Shown: positions 26,422 through 36,048, counted from the stretch's first letter. The stretch: 52,214 nucleotides of DNA from JALOAT01 sp041677345 (GCA_041677345.1 JBAYQE010000010.1:1-52214); one strand, 5' to 3'. The notes: a model not told the origin generated them from the sequence alone. Numbers and translations are program-made.

Positions 26422-29400
26422 ATGTCGAGCGATACCGCGGTTGGCTCGCCGGCGCTGAAGCGCAAGCAGATCGAACTCGTCTATCAGCAGGCGCCGGTGG
26501 CCATCGCCGGCGCATTGCTGGTGGTGTTGCTCACCCCCCTGCTGTTGCGGGACGTGATCGAGGCTCAACTCCTGTGGGGCTGGGTGACGGTTGCCGCGTT
26601 GGTCTACTGCCTGCGCCTCGGTCTGATATGGGCCTGGCGCAGGACGCCCTATCCGCAGCGCGGCGATGCCCGCTGGGAAACCCGTTACGTGTTCGGGGCG
26701 CTTGCCGCCGGCGCGACCTGGGGCATTTCCACGGCGAGCTTCCTGTTCCCCGCAGACTCCATTGCCCACCAGGCCATGCTGATCGTGGTGCTGGCAGGGC
26801 TGTCCGCCTCCACCGTGGTGCCGCAGTCCTCCATCCGCTGGGGCAGTACGGCCTATGTGCTTCCCGCGATTCTACCCATCGGGATACGTTTCCTGGCCAG
26901 CGGCGATGAGGCGCATGTGGTCCTCGGATTGCTGGTGCTGATCTACGCCGGCACACTTATGGTGGCCTCGCGCCATTCCCATCGTGCCGTGCTCAACAGC
27001 TTGGGGCTCGGCATTGCCAACACCATGCTGGTGCGCGACCTCACCGAATCGAATGCCTGCTTCAATGCGGCCCAGCGCATTGCCCACTTCGGTAACTGGG
27101 TGTGGGATCTACGCAGCGGCAAGATGTATCTCTCCGATGAGGCCTATCGGCTGTTCGGCCTCGAACCGGGCGTGTCCGTAACCCGCCAGGCATTCCTCAA
27201 CGCCCTGCACCCGGAAGACCGCTCCGGTTACCAGCGCGCGGTGGAGGCCGCCCTGCAGCGTACGGGTGTGTTGAACCTGGAATTCCGTGTGCTGTTGCCC
27301 GGGGGCAGCCTGCGTACGCTGCGCGACGAGGCCGAGGTGGTGCGCGATGCGGCCTACGGTCCGGTACGTATGCAAGGTGTGGTGAGTGATGTCTCGGCGC
27401 GCGCTGTCGCGGAAGCGCAGACCCGTGAGGCCCTGCATGAGCTGAACCGGATCCTGGAGAACATGCAGGATACGTACTACCGTACCGACGCCCTTGGGCG
27501 CATCACCTTCATCTCACACTCGGTCAAGTCGCTGCTCGGTTACGATGCACAGGAATGCGTGAATATGCGCATCGGCGACCTCTACGCCAATCCGCGCCAT
27601 CACGATACGTTCATGCTCGACATCGATACCCATGGCGGTGCGCTGCGCAACTATGAAATTCCCATGCACCATCGTGATGGGCGGCCGGTGTGGGTTTCGG
27701 TGAATGCCCAGTTCCTGCGCACGGGCGATGGCGGCGTGCAAGGTATCGAAGGCACTGCGCGCGACATCACCGAGCTGAAGCGTGCCCAGGAAGCGCTCTA
27801 TCAGGAAAAGGAACGGGCGTTCGTTACCCTGCAGTCCATCGGCGATGGTGTGGTCACCACCGATGAACAGGGCCGTATCCAGTACCTCAATCCCATTGCG
27901 GAACACCTGCTCGCCACCACCAATGCCCTGGCAGCGGGGCAGCATTACCTGGAGGTGCTCAAGCTCATCGACGAAGCCACGGGCGAGGCCTTGGGCGACT
28001 TGGTCCATCTGTGCCTCACACGTGACACGGGCGTGGTGCATGCCGAGGAAGGTCTGCTCAGCCGGCCCGACGGCACTCGGTATCACCTCAAGATCGTCGC
28101 GGCGCCCATGCACGATCGCTTCGGGCACCTGGTCGGTGCCGTGCTCGCCCTGCATGACATCACCGAAGTCATGGGCATGGCGCGCCAGCTCAGCTATCAG
28201 GCAAGCCATGACATGCTCACGGGACTGTTCAATCGTCGTGCGTTCGAACGCCGCGTCGAAGAGGCCATCCGTGATGCCATGGCAGGCAAGGGTTCGCACG
28301 TGTTGTTCTACATGGATCTCGACCAGTTCAAGGTGGTAAACGATACCTGTGGACACAAGGCTGGCGACGAACTGTTGCAGCAAATGGCATCGCTCATGCA
28401 CGCGCGGGTGCGCGAGTCCGACGTACTCGCGCGCCTGGGCGGTGATGAATTCGGGGCACTGTTCGAGCGCTGTCCCATCGATCGGGCGGTAGCCATTGCA
28501 GAAGGCATTCGCCAAGCCGTGCACGACTTCCGTTTCGCGTGGCAGGACAAGACCTTCGAGATCGGCGTGTCCATCGGTGTGGTTCCCATCGATGCCAGCA
28601 GCGGCAATCTGGCCGAGGTCCTGGCTGCCGCGGATGCAGCCTGCTACGTGGCCAAGGACCGTGGGCGTAATCGTATCCATGTCTACCAGCCCGACGACCA
28701 TGCGGTGGCGCAGCGCCATGGGGAAATGGAATGGGTGCATCGCCTGTCAGCCGCCTTCGACGATGATCGTTTCCTGCTCTACGCCCAACCCGTGGTGCAT
28801 TTGGACAGCGAGCGGGTCGTCTCCCATTACGAAGTGCTGCTGCGCATGCGTGATGAACAGGGCAACGTCGTACCACCGGGTGCATTCATTCCGGCGGCGG
28901 AGCGCTACAATCTCATGCCCACCCTGGATCGGTGGGTGATCCGTACCACTCTCAACCTGCTGCGCGAGGCGCAGGGTACGCTCGCCTTTCCTCCGGTGGA
29001 CTGCGCCATCAACCTCTCCGGCCAGTCCTTGTGTGACGACCACTTCCTCGAGTTCGTGATCCAGTTGTTCGAGACCACCGGCATACCGCCCGAAAGTGTG
29101 TGTTTCGAGGTCACGGAAACCGCAGCCATCGCCAACCTGTCACGGGCCACGCGCTTCATCAGCGTGTTGCGCGGCATGGGGTGTTCCTTTGCGCTGGATG
29201 ACTTCGGTGCCGGGCTATCCTCCTTCGGCTATCTCAAGAGCCTGCCGGTGGACTACCTGAAGATTGACGGCAGTTTCGTGAAGGACATGGTGGTGGATCG
29301 CGTTGACCGGGCCATGGTGGAGTCGATCAACGAGATCGGCCATGTGCTGGGCCTCAGGACCATCGCCGAATTTGCCGAAAACAATGATGTGATCCTTGCC

Positions 29401-29517
29401 CTGGAGAAAGTGGGTGTGGACTATGCTCAGGGCCACGGCATCGAAGTGCCGCGCCCACTATGCGACATCCTGGGCGCACACATGGATTTTCCGCCTCAGA
29501 AGATTTCCAACAGCTAA
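26422..29517 (+). CDS. Membrane PAS-GGDEF-EAL cyclic-di-GMP enzyme
   Basis: A 1031-residue protein with about five to six N-terminal membrane segments (to about 190), three PAS-type sensor modules (about 215-580), a GGDEF domain and an EAL domain. GGDEF is intact at 673-677, and an inhibitory-site RESD lies at 664-667, five residues upstream. In the EAL domain the signature reads EVL at 804-806, but the metal-binding Glu, the LDDFGAG (Asp926, Asp927) and KIDGSFV Lys remain, so phosphodiesterase activity is plausible. It could set c-di-GMP levels affecting flagella and polysaccharide. GGGGGAGGA precedes ATG 26422, 49 bases after argG. Confidence 0.92.
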   Translation: MSSDTAVGSPALKRKQIELVYQQAPVAIAGALLVVLLTPLLLRDVIEAQLLWGWVTVAALVYCLRLGLIWAWRRTPYPQRGDARWETRYVFGALAAGATWGISTASFLFPADSIAHQAMLIVVLAGLSASTVVPQSSIRWGSTAYVLPAILPIGIRFLASGDEAHVVLGLLVLIYAGTLMVASRHSHRAVLNSLGLGIANTMLVRDLTESNACFNAAQRIAHFGNWVWDLRSGKMYLSDEAYRLFGLEPGVSVTRQAFLNALHPEDRSGYQRAVEAALQRTGVLNLEFRVLLPGGSLRTLRDEAEVVRDAAYGPVRMQGVVSDVSARAVAEAQTREALHELNRILENMQDTYYRTDALGRITFISHSVKSLLGYDAQECVNMRIGDLYANPRHHDTFMLDIDTHGGALRNYEIPMHHRDGRPVWVSVNAQFLRTGDGGVQGIEGTARDITELKRAQEALYQEKERAFVTLQSIGDGVVTTDEQGRIQYLNPIAEHLLATTNALAAGQHYLEVLKLIDEATGEALGDLVHLCLTRDTGVVHAEEGLLSRPDGTRYHLKIVAAPMHDRFGHLVGAVLALHDITEVMGMARQLSYQASHDMLTGLFNRRAFERRVEEAIRDAMAGKGSHVLFYMDLDQFKVVNDTCGHKAGDELLQQMASLMHARVRESDVLARLGGDEFGALFERCPIDRAVAIAEGIRQAVHDFRFAWQDKTFEIGVSIGVVPIDASSGNLAEVLAAADAACYVAKDRGRNRIHVYQPDDHAVAQRHGEMEWVHRLSAAFDDDRFLLYAQPVVHLDSERVVSHYEVLLRMRDEQGNVVPPGAFIPAAERYNLMPTLDRWVIRTTLNLLREAQGTLAFPPVDCAINLSGQSLCDDHFLEFVIQLFETTGIPPESVCFEVTETAAIANLSRATRFISVLRGMGCSFALDDFGAGLSSFGYLKSLPVDYLKIDGSFVKDMVVDRVDRAMVESINEIGHVLGLRTIAEFAENNDVILALEKVGVDYAQGHGIEVPRPLCDILGAHMDFPPQKISNS

Positions 29518-29665
29518 CGTGTGGGTTCGCCCTTGAGGCCCGACAAGGAACGCCAGGAGCGAGAATGCCCATACAGGTCCCACGTACATGGGCGGCGGCT
29601 GATGCGTCGCTGCGCTGGTCCGGTACCGACTTAATGGCTCATCCCCCTTAACGAAAGGAATTCCC

Positions 29666-30052
29666 ATGCGCATCCTGCACACCATGCTCCGCGTCGGCGA
29701 TCTGGAACGCTCCATCCGCTTCTACACCGAAGTCATGGGCATGCGTCTGCTGCGCAAACAGGACTACCCCGAGGGAAAATTCACGCTGGCTTTCCTGGGC
29801 TACGGCGACGAGACGGAGCAACCCGCCATTGAACTCACCTACAACTGGGGCGTGGATTCCTACGAGATGGGCACGGGCTATGGGCATATCGCCCTGGAAG
29901 TGGAAGATGTGTACCATGCCACGGAAGTGATCCGGAACAAGGGCGGCAAGGTCCTGCGCGAACCCGGCCCCATGAACGCCGGCAACACACTGCTCGCCTT
30001 CGTCGCCGATCCGGATGGCTATCCCATTGAACTTCTCGGCAAGAAACGATGA
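29666..30052 (+). CDS. gloA: Lactoylglutathione lyase (glyoxalase I, Ni type)
   Basis: A 128-residue enzyme that converts the methylglyoxal-glutathione hemithioacetal to S-lactoylglutathione. The four metal ligands of the E. coli enzyme are at identical positions: His5, Glu56, His74 and Glu122. The short form without the extra loops of zinc enzymes points to nickel dependence. AAAGGAATTCCC precedes the ATG. It overlaps the following methyltransferase by 4 bases (ATGA), suggesting one mRNA. Confidence 0.96.
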   Translation: MRILHTMLRVGDLERSIRFYTEVMGMRLLRKQDYPEGKFTLAFLGYGDETEQPAIELTYNWGVDSYEMGTGYGHIALEVEDVYHATEVIRNKGGKVLREPGPMNAGNTLLAFVADPDGYPIELLGKKR

Positions 30053-30666
30053 CGGATCGCAAGCGCCACTGGGAAACCGTGTACACCAGCCGTTCGCCGC
30101 TCGACGTGAGTTGGTATCAGGCCGAGCCACGCCTGTCGCTGGAACTGATCGCGGCGACGGGGCTTGCACTGACGCAACCGGTCATCGACGTGGGCGGTGG
30201 TGCATCGGTGCTGGTTGACCGCCTGCTGGACCGGGGGTTCACGGACGTGGCGGTGCTCGACCTTTCGGGCAGCGCCTTGGCGCATGCACAGCAACGGCTG
30301 GGTGCCCGGGCCGGACACGTGGAGTGGCACGAACAGGATGTCACGCGTTTCGTGGCCCCGCGTCGTTTCGCGCTGTGGCACGACCGCGCGGTGTTCCATT
30401 TTCTCACCGATGCCGCGGAGCGCGAGGCCTATGTGCGGGCGCTACGGCGTGCCATACCCGTGGGTGGTCATGTCATCATGGCGGCCTTCGGTCTGGACGG
30501 TCCGAAGCAGTGCAGCCAGCTCGATGTAGTCAACTATGACGCGCCCCGCATGCAGGCCGCGCTGGGCGCCGAATTCCGGCTGATGGAGGAACGCGCGGAG
30601 GTCCACGTCACGCCGGCCGGGAAGCCGCAGAAATTAGGCTATTTCAGGTTCGTGCGCGTCGGTTGA
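30049..30666 (+). CDS. Class I SAM-dependent methyltransferase
   Basis: A 205-residue Rossmann-fold methyltransferase. It begins with a HWETVYTSRSPLDVSWYQ segment common to a group of small bacterial methyltransferases. SAM-binding motif I is VIDVGGGASVLVDRL (about 45-59), motif II VAVLDLSGSAL, and motif III/IV is HEQDVTRF and LWHDRAVFHFL. The acceptor is unknown; relatives include thiopurine/tellurite-type and uncharacterised enzymes. It is translationally coupled to gloA, so a role in electrophile or thiol metabolism is possible but unproven. Confidence 0.85.
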   Translation: MTDRKRHWETVYTSRSPLDVSWYQAEPRLSLELIAATGLALTQPVIDVGGGASVLVDRLLDRGFTDVAVLDLSGSALAHAQQRLGARAGHVEWHEQDVTRFVAPRRFALWHDRAVFHFLTDAAEREAYVRALRRAIPVGGHVIMAAFGLDGPKQCSQLDVVNYDAPRMQAALGAEFRLMEERAEVHVTPAGKPQKLGYFRFVRVG

Positions 30667-30700
30667 GTGCGGACTTTCATCCTTTACGGACTTTCTTCCT

Positions 30701-31123
30701 TCAAATCGACCGCAGGCAGCGCAGGTAGGCGGTTTCGTCCGGCGGCGTGCCGTTGCGCTGCGCCTGCCACAAGGCTTCGCCAAGGCATTCCATGAAGCGG
30801 TGTTCCACCGCGTGGGGATCACCGAGTTTCACCAGGGCGGCGGCATAGGCCTCGTTGATCCCGGCGGGCCGGTGGGTGCTGAGTTGCTCGTGGAGGGCGA
30901 TGTGCATACCCATGTGCAGGAAGGGATTGGTCTCACCCATCTCCGGCGACCAGTCCCTGTCCAATGCGTCCGGCTGCTCGATGAAGCGGTGGTACTCCGG
31001 ATGCAGCATCACCACGTCGGCGATGATGGCCTCCAGCGGTTCCAAAGGCCTCCCTTCCACGCGCTTCTGCCACGCCGTCTGAAACATGCGCCTGAGCGCG
31101 GTACGATCACCGGAAAAGATCAT
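30701..31123 (-). CDS. DUF1841 family protein
   Basis: A 140-residue soluble protein with the DUF1841 pattern: MIFSGDRTALRRMFQTAWQK, EAIIADVVMLHPEYH, NPFLHMGMHIALHEQLSTHRPAGI, and EHRFMECLGEALWQAQRNG. The two central His residues could bind metal. Function is unknown; the family is often beside nth and the Rnf genes, as here. GGAGG lies six bases before ATG 31123. A longer frame upstream runs through a repeat element and is not coding. Confidence 0.88.
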   Translation of the reverse strand: MIFSGDRTALRRMFQTAWQKRVEGRPLEPLEAIIADVVMLHPEYHRFIEQPDALDRDWSPEMGETNPFLHMGMHIALHEQLSTHRPAGINEAYAAALVKLGDPHAVEHRFMECLGEALWQAQRNGTPPDETAYLRCLRSI

Positions 31124-31153
31124 TCGAACCTCCGCTGAGTGAAGAATAATCTG

Positions 31154-31278
31154 AACCACGGGGGACACGGCGGAAACCTGTTTTCCCACCGTACCTGCAC
31201 TGGTGAAATCCAATGAGCTTCAAGCATGTGGGAGTGAGCGTCTCCCTGAAATCCATTCCCCCCGTGTCCCCCGTGGTT
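31154..31278. repeat. Inverted-repeat element between nth and the DUF1841 gene
   Basis: Perfect 17-bp inverted repeats, AACCACGGGGGACACGG at 31154-31170 and its complement at 31262-31278, bracket 91 bases. Inside is a diverged REP-like stretch beginning GTGGGAGTGAGCG near 31228. The outer arms match those at 37505, 39846 and 41228. Confidence 0.85.
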
Positions 31279-31291
31279 AGTGCTTTTTTCT

Positions 31292-31942
31292 TCACTTCAG
31301 CACCGCCTCCGCCGGCGTCTTGTGCTTGTACTCGCACAGGTCCTTGATGGGGCAGTGCGGACACTTGGGTTTGCGTGCAGTGCAGGTGTAGCGTCCGTGC
31401 AGGATGAGCCAGTGGTGGGCATCCTGGCGAAATTCTGCGGGCACGGCCTTGAGTAGCTTTTTCTCTACCTCGAGCACGGTCTTGCCGGGCGCCAGGCCGG
31501 TGCGGTTGGCGACGCGGAAGATATGGGTATCCACAGCGATGGTCGGTTCGCCGAAGGCGGTGTTGAGGATTACATTGGCGGTCTTGCGGCCTACGCCGGG
31601 CAGGGCCTCCAGCGCCTCGCGGTCCTGCGGCACCTCGCCGCCGTGTTTTTCCACCAGGATCTGGCAGGCCTTGATGATGTTCTGGGCCTTGGCGTTGTAC
31701 AGACCGATGGTCTTCACGTAGTCCTTCAGGCCCTCGACACCCAGCGCGAGGATCGCCTCGGGCGTGTTCGCCACGGGAAACAAGCGTGCGGTGGCCTTGT
31801 TCACACCCTTGTCGGTGGCCTGGGCCGACAGCACCACGGCCACCAGCAATTCGAAGGGCGTGCTGTAGTTCAGCTCGGTGGTGGGATGGGGATTGAGTTC
31901 ACGCAAGCGCGTGAAGATCTCGTGGCGCTTCTTCGGGTTCAT
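31292..31942 (-). CDS. nth: Endonuclease III
   Basis: A 216-residue DNA glycosylase/AP lyase that removes oxidised pyrimidines. The helix-hairpin-helix LPGVGRKTANVIL carries the catalytic Lys; the catalytic Asp is in VDTHIFRVANR. The C-terminal iron-sulfur cluster has the C-X6-C-X2-C-X5-C spacing (CTARKPKCPHCPIKDLC). Length matches E. coli Nth. It lies 79 bases downstream of rsxE, the classic rsx-nth arrangement, and probably shares its transcript. Confidence 0.97.
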   Translation of the reverse strand: MNPKKRHEIFTRLRELNPHPTTELNYSTPFELLVAVVLSAQATDKGVNKATARLFPVANTPEAILALGVEGLKDYVKTIGLYNAKAQNIIKACQILVEKHGGEVPQDREALEALPGVGRKTANVILNTAFGEPTIAVDTHIFRVANRTGLAPGKTVLEVEKKLLKAVPAEFRQDAHHWLILHGRYTCTARKPKCPHCPIKDLCEYKHKTPAEAVLK

Positions 31943-32021
31943 TGCGGGCGCGGCTTCGGCAGCTTTGAGCGAAGCCCGGGATTATCGGTAGCCCACGCGC
32001 CCGCTGCAACCGCGCGGCGGC

Positions 32022-32705
32022 TCAGGCGACGGAGGCTTCGGGTGCGGCCTTGGCCGCCGCGGCCTGACGGCGCGCCACGCGCGCGTCGATGACGTTCTTG
32101 AGGGCGATGAGCAGGCCCAGGCCGAAGAAGGCGCCGGGGGGCAGGATGGCGAACAACAGGCCGCGGTATTCGCCGAACAGGTGCAGGGTCCAGTCGCGCG
32201 CCACCTCACCGAACATGAGGTGGGCCTGGGCGAACAGGGTGCCGTTGCCCACCAGCTCGCGCATGCCGCCCAGCACCACCAGTGCGGCAGCGAAGCCCAG
32301 GCCCATGGTGAACCCGTCGGCGAGGGCGCGCGGCACCGAGTTCTTGGAGGCGAAGGCCTCGGCGCGGCCCAGGATGATGCAGTTGGTGACGATGAGCGGG
32401 ATGAAGATACCCAGCACCTTGTACAGGCCGTGCAGGTAGGCGTTCATGGACAGCTCGATGGCGGTCACGATGGCGGCGATCACCACCACGAACACCGGGA
32501 TGCGGATCTCCGGCTTCACCAGGTTACGGATGAGCGATACGGTCACGTTGGATGAGACCAGCGTGAGCATGGTGGCGAGGCCGAGGCCCAGCCCGTTCAC
32601 CGCGTTGGTGGTAACGGCGAGCAGCGGACACAGTCCGAGGATCTGCACCAGCGCCGGGTTGTTCTGCCACAGGCCGTCGACGGCGATCTTGCGATAGTCG
32701 GTCAT
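32022..32705 (-). CDS. rsxE: Electron transport complex subunit RsxE/RnfE
   Basis: A 227-residue inner-membrane subunit with about six membrane helices. The N-terminus is YRKIAVDGLWQNNPALVQILGLCPLLAVT, including the conserved half-membrane Cys region shared with RsxA. Other family features are NCIILGRAEAFASKN and DGFTMGLGFAAAL. It overlaps rsxG by 4 bases. The complex couples ferredoxin:NAD electron transfer to ion movement, or reduces SoxR. The C-terminal 30 residues are Ala/Arg-rich and variable. Confidence 0.96.
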   Translation of the reverse strand: MTDYRKIAVDGLWQNNPALVQILGLCPLLAVTTNAVNGLGLGLATMLTLVSSNVTVSLIRNLVKPEIRIPVFVVVIAAIVTAIELSMNAYLHGLYKVLGIFIPLIVTNCIILGRAEAFASKNSVPRALADGFTMGLGFAAALVVLGGMRELVGNGTLFAQAHLMFGEVARDWTLHLFGEYRGLLFAILPPGAFFGLGLLIALKNVIDARVARRQAAAAKAAPEASVA

Positions 32706-33349
32706 TGCGCGGTCTCCTGCAGCACGGCCGCCCGTTGCGCCTCGGGCGCGAACAGCTCGGCGCGATGGGCTTCCACGTAGCGTAGCGTGTTGGCAACGGC
32801 CTTCACCACGGCACGCGGGGTGATGGTGGCACCGGTGAACTGGTCGAAGTCGCCGCCGTCCTTGCGCACCTTCCAGCGCGCCTCGGGCGGATTGCCGAGC
32901 GACAGACCGGTGAAGTGCGTGATCCAGTCCGAGCGCTCCGCCTCGACGAGGTCGCCGAGGCCCGGTGTCTCGCGGTGCGCCGTGACGCGTACGCCGGCCA
33001 GGCTGCCGTCTGCCTCCACCGCCACCAGAAGATGGATGTCACCGCTGTAGCCGTCGGGCGCCACCGGCGCGAGGATCACGGCCACGGTTTCGCCGCCCTG
33101 AAGGGCGCGGTAGATGGGCACCGGGCGTTTGCTGCCGAGCAGCGGGTCAATCACCTGCGTGCGGGTGTCCAGCAGGTCGTTGTCATGGCGCTCGGCGGGC
33201 ACCAAGGCGTGCAGGGTTTCCACCAGGGCCTGGCGTTCGTTGGCCTCCACGCGTTCGCGGGTGCCCAGGTGGGTGAGGCCCACCAGGCTCGCCGCGGCCA
33301 CGGCGAAGGCGGCGAGCAGGAAGGCGCTGACCAGCATGTTACGCAGCAT
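32702..33349 (-). CDS. rsxG: Electron transport complex subunit RsxG/RnfG
   Basis: A 215-residue protein with one N-terminal membrane anchor and a periplasmic FMN-binding domain. The covalent flavin site is the TGAT motif in DQFTGATITPRAV, where the last Thr is flavinylated in the family. GYSGDIHLLVAVE and HRETPGLGD are also conserved. A flavin transferase (ApbE) is needed for attachment and is not in the window. It sits 3 bases from rsxD and overlaps rsxE by 4. Confidence 0.95.
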   Translation of the reverse strand: MLRNMLVSAFLLAAFAVAAASLVGLTHLGTRERVEANERQALVETLHALVPAERHDNDLLDTRTQVIDPLLGSKRPVPIYRALQGGETVAVILAPVAPDGYSGDIHLLVAVEADGSLAGVRVTAHRETPGLGDLVEAERSDWITHFTGLSLGNPPEARWKVRKDGGDFDQFTGATITPRAVVKAVANTLRYVEAHRAELFAPEAQRAAVLQETAQ

Positions 33350-33352
33350 GTC

Positions 33353-34381
33353 TCAGCCCTTCGTGTGTCCGTACACCCGCGGACGGGTGTAGTAATCGAT
33401 GGTTGGCGCCGCCAGGTTCATGAGCAGCACGGAGAAAGCGATACCGTCGGGATAACCGCCCCAGGTGCGGATGATGTAGATCAGTATGCCAGCGCCCACG
33501 CCGAAGATGAGCCGCCCGCGGTTGCTGGTGGCGCAAGTGGTGGGATCGGTGGCGATGAAGAAGGCGCCCAGCATGGCACCGCCGCTCAGGAGGTGGAACA
33601 GCGGGCCGGCGTGAGTGTCCGGGTCCAGCGACCAGAACAGCCCGGCGCTGACGAACAACGCACCCAGCAGCCCCACGGGCGCGTGCCAGGTGATGGTGCG
33701 GTTCCACACCAGCCACAGCCCGCCGAGCAGCACCAGGCCGTTCACCACCTCGAAGCCCTGGCCGGCGACGGCACCGAACAGCGGTGTCGCGAGGGTCTCG
33801 CTGACGGTCTTGTTGAGCGATAGTTCGGTCTTCATGAAATCCAGCGGCGTGGCACCGGACAAGGCATCCAGGCTGAGGCCGGCGGGCAGCGCGCCGGTGA
33901 AGGTGTAGCGCAGGGTCTCGGCCAGGCTCAGCGTTTCGCCGCCCAGCATGGAGGGCGACAGCCAGGTGGTCATCTCGCGCGGGAAGGAGATGAGCAGCAG
34001 CACGTAGCCCACCATGGCCGGATTGAACGGGTTGTAGCCCAGGCCGCCGTAGATCTGCTTGGCGAACACGATGGCGAAGGCGGCGCCCAGTGCGGTGAGC
34101 CACCAAGGCGCGAGGGGCGGCAGGGCGAAGCCGAGCAGCACGGCGGTGACCAGCGCGCTGCCGTCGGCCAGGGTCACGTTGATGGCGCGACCGCGCAGGG
34201 CGAGCATGACTGCCTCGGCGCCCAGCGCCGCCGCCGATGCGATGGCGATGTTCACCACCATGCCCCAGCCGAACAGCCAGGTGTGGGCGATGATGGCGGG
34301 CACGAGCGCATACACCACGCGCAGCATCACGCGCGTGACGCTGGCGGGCTGATGGGCGTGGGGCGAACTGATGGTCGTCAT
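33353..34381 (-). CDS. rsxD: Electron transport complex subunit RsxD/RnfD
   Basis: A 342-residue polytopic membrane protein. It carries the second covalent-flavin motif, SGAT in LDALSGATPLDFMK, and the conserved KQIYGGLGYNPFNPAMVGY and FFIATDPTTCATSNRGRLIFG segments. Length is typical of RnfD. It is followed by rsxG after 3 bases, but separated from rsxC by 113 bases holding a repeat element. Confidence 0.96.
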   Translation of the reverse strand: MTTISSPHAHQPASVTRVMLRVVYALVPAIIAHTWLFGWGMVVNIAIASAAALGAEAVMLALRGRAINVTLADGSALVTAVLLGFALPPLAPWWLTALGAAFAIVFAKQIYGGLGYNPFNPAMVGYVLLLISFPREMTTWLSPSMLGGETLSLAETLRYTFTGALPAGLSLDALSGATPLDFMKTELSLNKTVSETLATPLFGAVAGQGFEVVNGLVLLGGLWLVWNRTITWHAPVGLLGALFVSAGLFWSLDPDTHAGPLFHLLSGGAMLGAFFIATDPTTCATSNRGRLIFGVGAGILIYIIRTWGGYPDGIAFSVLLMNLAAPTIDYYTRPRVYGHTKG

Positions 34382-34404
34382 CGGCGGCCAGTCCAGGGGC
34401 TAAA

Positions 34405-34482
34405 ACACGGAGTACGCGGAGGTGCGGAGGACGCGGAGACAAGAGTGCTCTGCGTCCTTTGCGTCCTTGGCGTCTTTGCGTT
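34405..34482. repeat. Imperfect inverted repeat inside the rsx operon (rsxC-rsxD gap)
   Basis: Left arm 34405-34439 is built of tandem CGGAG/GCGGAG units spaced about 9-10 bases. The right arm 34448-34482 is the approximate complement, built of TGCGTCCTT units. The two would fold into one long imperfect stem. It fills most of a gap where related operons usually have none. Confidence 0.75.
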
Positions 34483-34494
34483 GGGCTGTTAGTT

Positions 34495-36048
34495 TCATTG
34501 CTCGCCATCCCCAGCGGCCGCGGCGGCCTTCTTGGCCTTGGCGCGTTCGAGGGCAGCCTGGATGGCGGCCTTTTTGGCGTCGTCGGGGGAGGCAGCGCCT
34601 TGTGCATCGGCGGCGGCCTTTTTCTTCAGGCGCGCCTCGCGCTCGGCCTTTTCTGCCTCGATGCGCGCTTGGCGGAACTCGTGGCGCTCGCGGGCGCGGT
34701 CGGCCTTCTTCTTCTCCCGCTCCTGCGCCCACACGGAGGTCTTGGCAAAGCGGAAGAACTGCACCAGGGGCAGGTTGCTCGGGCATACATAGGTGCAGCA
34801 GCCGCATTCGATGCAGTCGAACAGCTTGTAGTCCTGTGCCTTGTCGAAGTCCTTGGCGCGGGAGTGCCAGTACAGCTGCTGTGGCAGCAGGGATACCGGG
34901 CAGGCCTCGGCGCAGGCGCCGCAGCGGATACAGGCGCGGGTCGGGCCGCGTTCACCCAGTTCGCCCGGCACGGGCGCGAGCACGCAACCGGCGGTCTTGG
35001 TGATGGGGACCTCACGCGATTGCAGGCGGATGCCCATCATGGGGCCGCCCAACACCAGGCGCTCCGGTTCGCTCTTCAGCCCGCCGGCGAATTCCAGGAG
35101 ATCGGCCACCGGCGTACCGATGCGTACTTCGAGATTGTGCGGCGTGGCGACCGCGCCGCCCGTCACCGTGACGATGCGCGAGATGAGCGGCTCGCCCTGT
35201 TCGATGGCACGGTACACCGCCGCGGCGGTGGCCACGTTCTGCACCACCACGCCGATGGCAACGGGCAGGCCGGCGGAGGGGACTTCCTTGCCGGTGATCA
35301 CCTTGATGAGCTGCTTCTCGCCCCCGGTGGGATAGCGTGTGGGCACCTGCACCAGCTCGATATCACTGCGCCCGCTGCGCTGCAGGGCCTCGCCCAGGGC
35401 GGCGAAGGCCTCGGGCTTGTTGTCCTCCACCGCGATGACACAGTTACCTGCCTGCAGGGCATGGATCATGATGCGCACGCCGCCGATCACCTCGTCGGCG
35501 CGCTCGCGCATGAGCATGTCGTCGGCGGTGATGTAGGGTTCGCACTCCGCGCCGTTGATGATGAGCGTATCCACCACCGTGCGCGGGCCCGGATTGAGCT
35601 TTACGTAGGACGGGAAGCCCGCACCGCCCAAGCCCACGATGCCGGCGTCGCGCACGCGGTTGCGCAGATGGCTCGGGTCTTCCTTCAGCCACTCGGGCAT
35701 GGGCACGAAGTCCACCGCCTCGTCGCGACCATCGGTTTCGATGACCACGCACAGGGCGTTCAGGCCGGACGGATGGGGCACCGGGCGCTCCTCGATGGCG
35801 ACCACCACGCCGGAGCTGGAGGCGTGGGCAGGCACGCTCACGTAGCCCTCGGCCTGGGCGATCATCTGGCCCTTCAACACGCGCTCGCCCACCTGCACGA
35901 CGGGCTTGGCCGGCTGGCCGATGTGCTGTTGCACGGGGATCACCAGCACGCGCGGCACCGGCGCGACCGCAATGGGGCGGCTGTTGGATTCGGACTTGTG
36001 CTCGGGCAGGTGCAGGCCGCCGTGGAAGGTATGCAGGATGCGCGTCAT
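34495..36048 (-). CDS. rsxC: Electron transport complex subunit RsxC/RnfC
   Basis: A 517-residue membrane-associated subunit that binds NADH, FMN and two 4Fe-4S clusters. The Gly-rich nucleotide site is GLGGAGFPSYVKL, with GAECEPYI following. Cluster motifs are CIRCGACAEACPVSLLP and CIECGCCTYVCPSNLPL. The C-terminal 80 residues are a charged Ala/Lys/Glu-rich tail, shorter than in some enterobacteria. The start overlaps the rsxB stop (ATGA). Confidence 0.97.
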   Translation of the reverse strand: MTRILHTFHGGLHLPEHKSESNSRPIAVAPVPRVLVIPVQQHIGQPAKPVVQVGERVLKGQMIAQAEGYVSVPAHASSSGVVVAIEERPVPHPSGLNALCVVIETDGRDEAVDFVPMPEWLKEDPSHLRNRVRDAGIVGLGGAGFPSYVKLNPGPRTVVDTLIINGAECEPYITADDMLMRERADEVIGGVRIMIHALQAGNCVIAVEDNKPEAFAALGEALQRSGRSDIELVQVPTRYPTGGEKQLIKVITGKEVPSAGLPVAIGVVVQNVATAAAVYRAIEQGEPLISRIVTVTGGAVATPHNLEVRIGTPVADLLEFAGGLKSEPERLVLGGPMMGIRLQSREVPITKTAGCVLAPVPGELGERGPTRACIRCGACAEACPVSLLPQQLYWHSRAKDFDKAQDYKLFDCIECGCCTYVCPSNLPLVQFFRFAKTSVWAQEREKKKADRARERHEFRQARIEAEKAEREARLKKKAAADAQGAASPDDAKKAAIQAALERAKAKKAAAAAGDGEQ

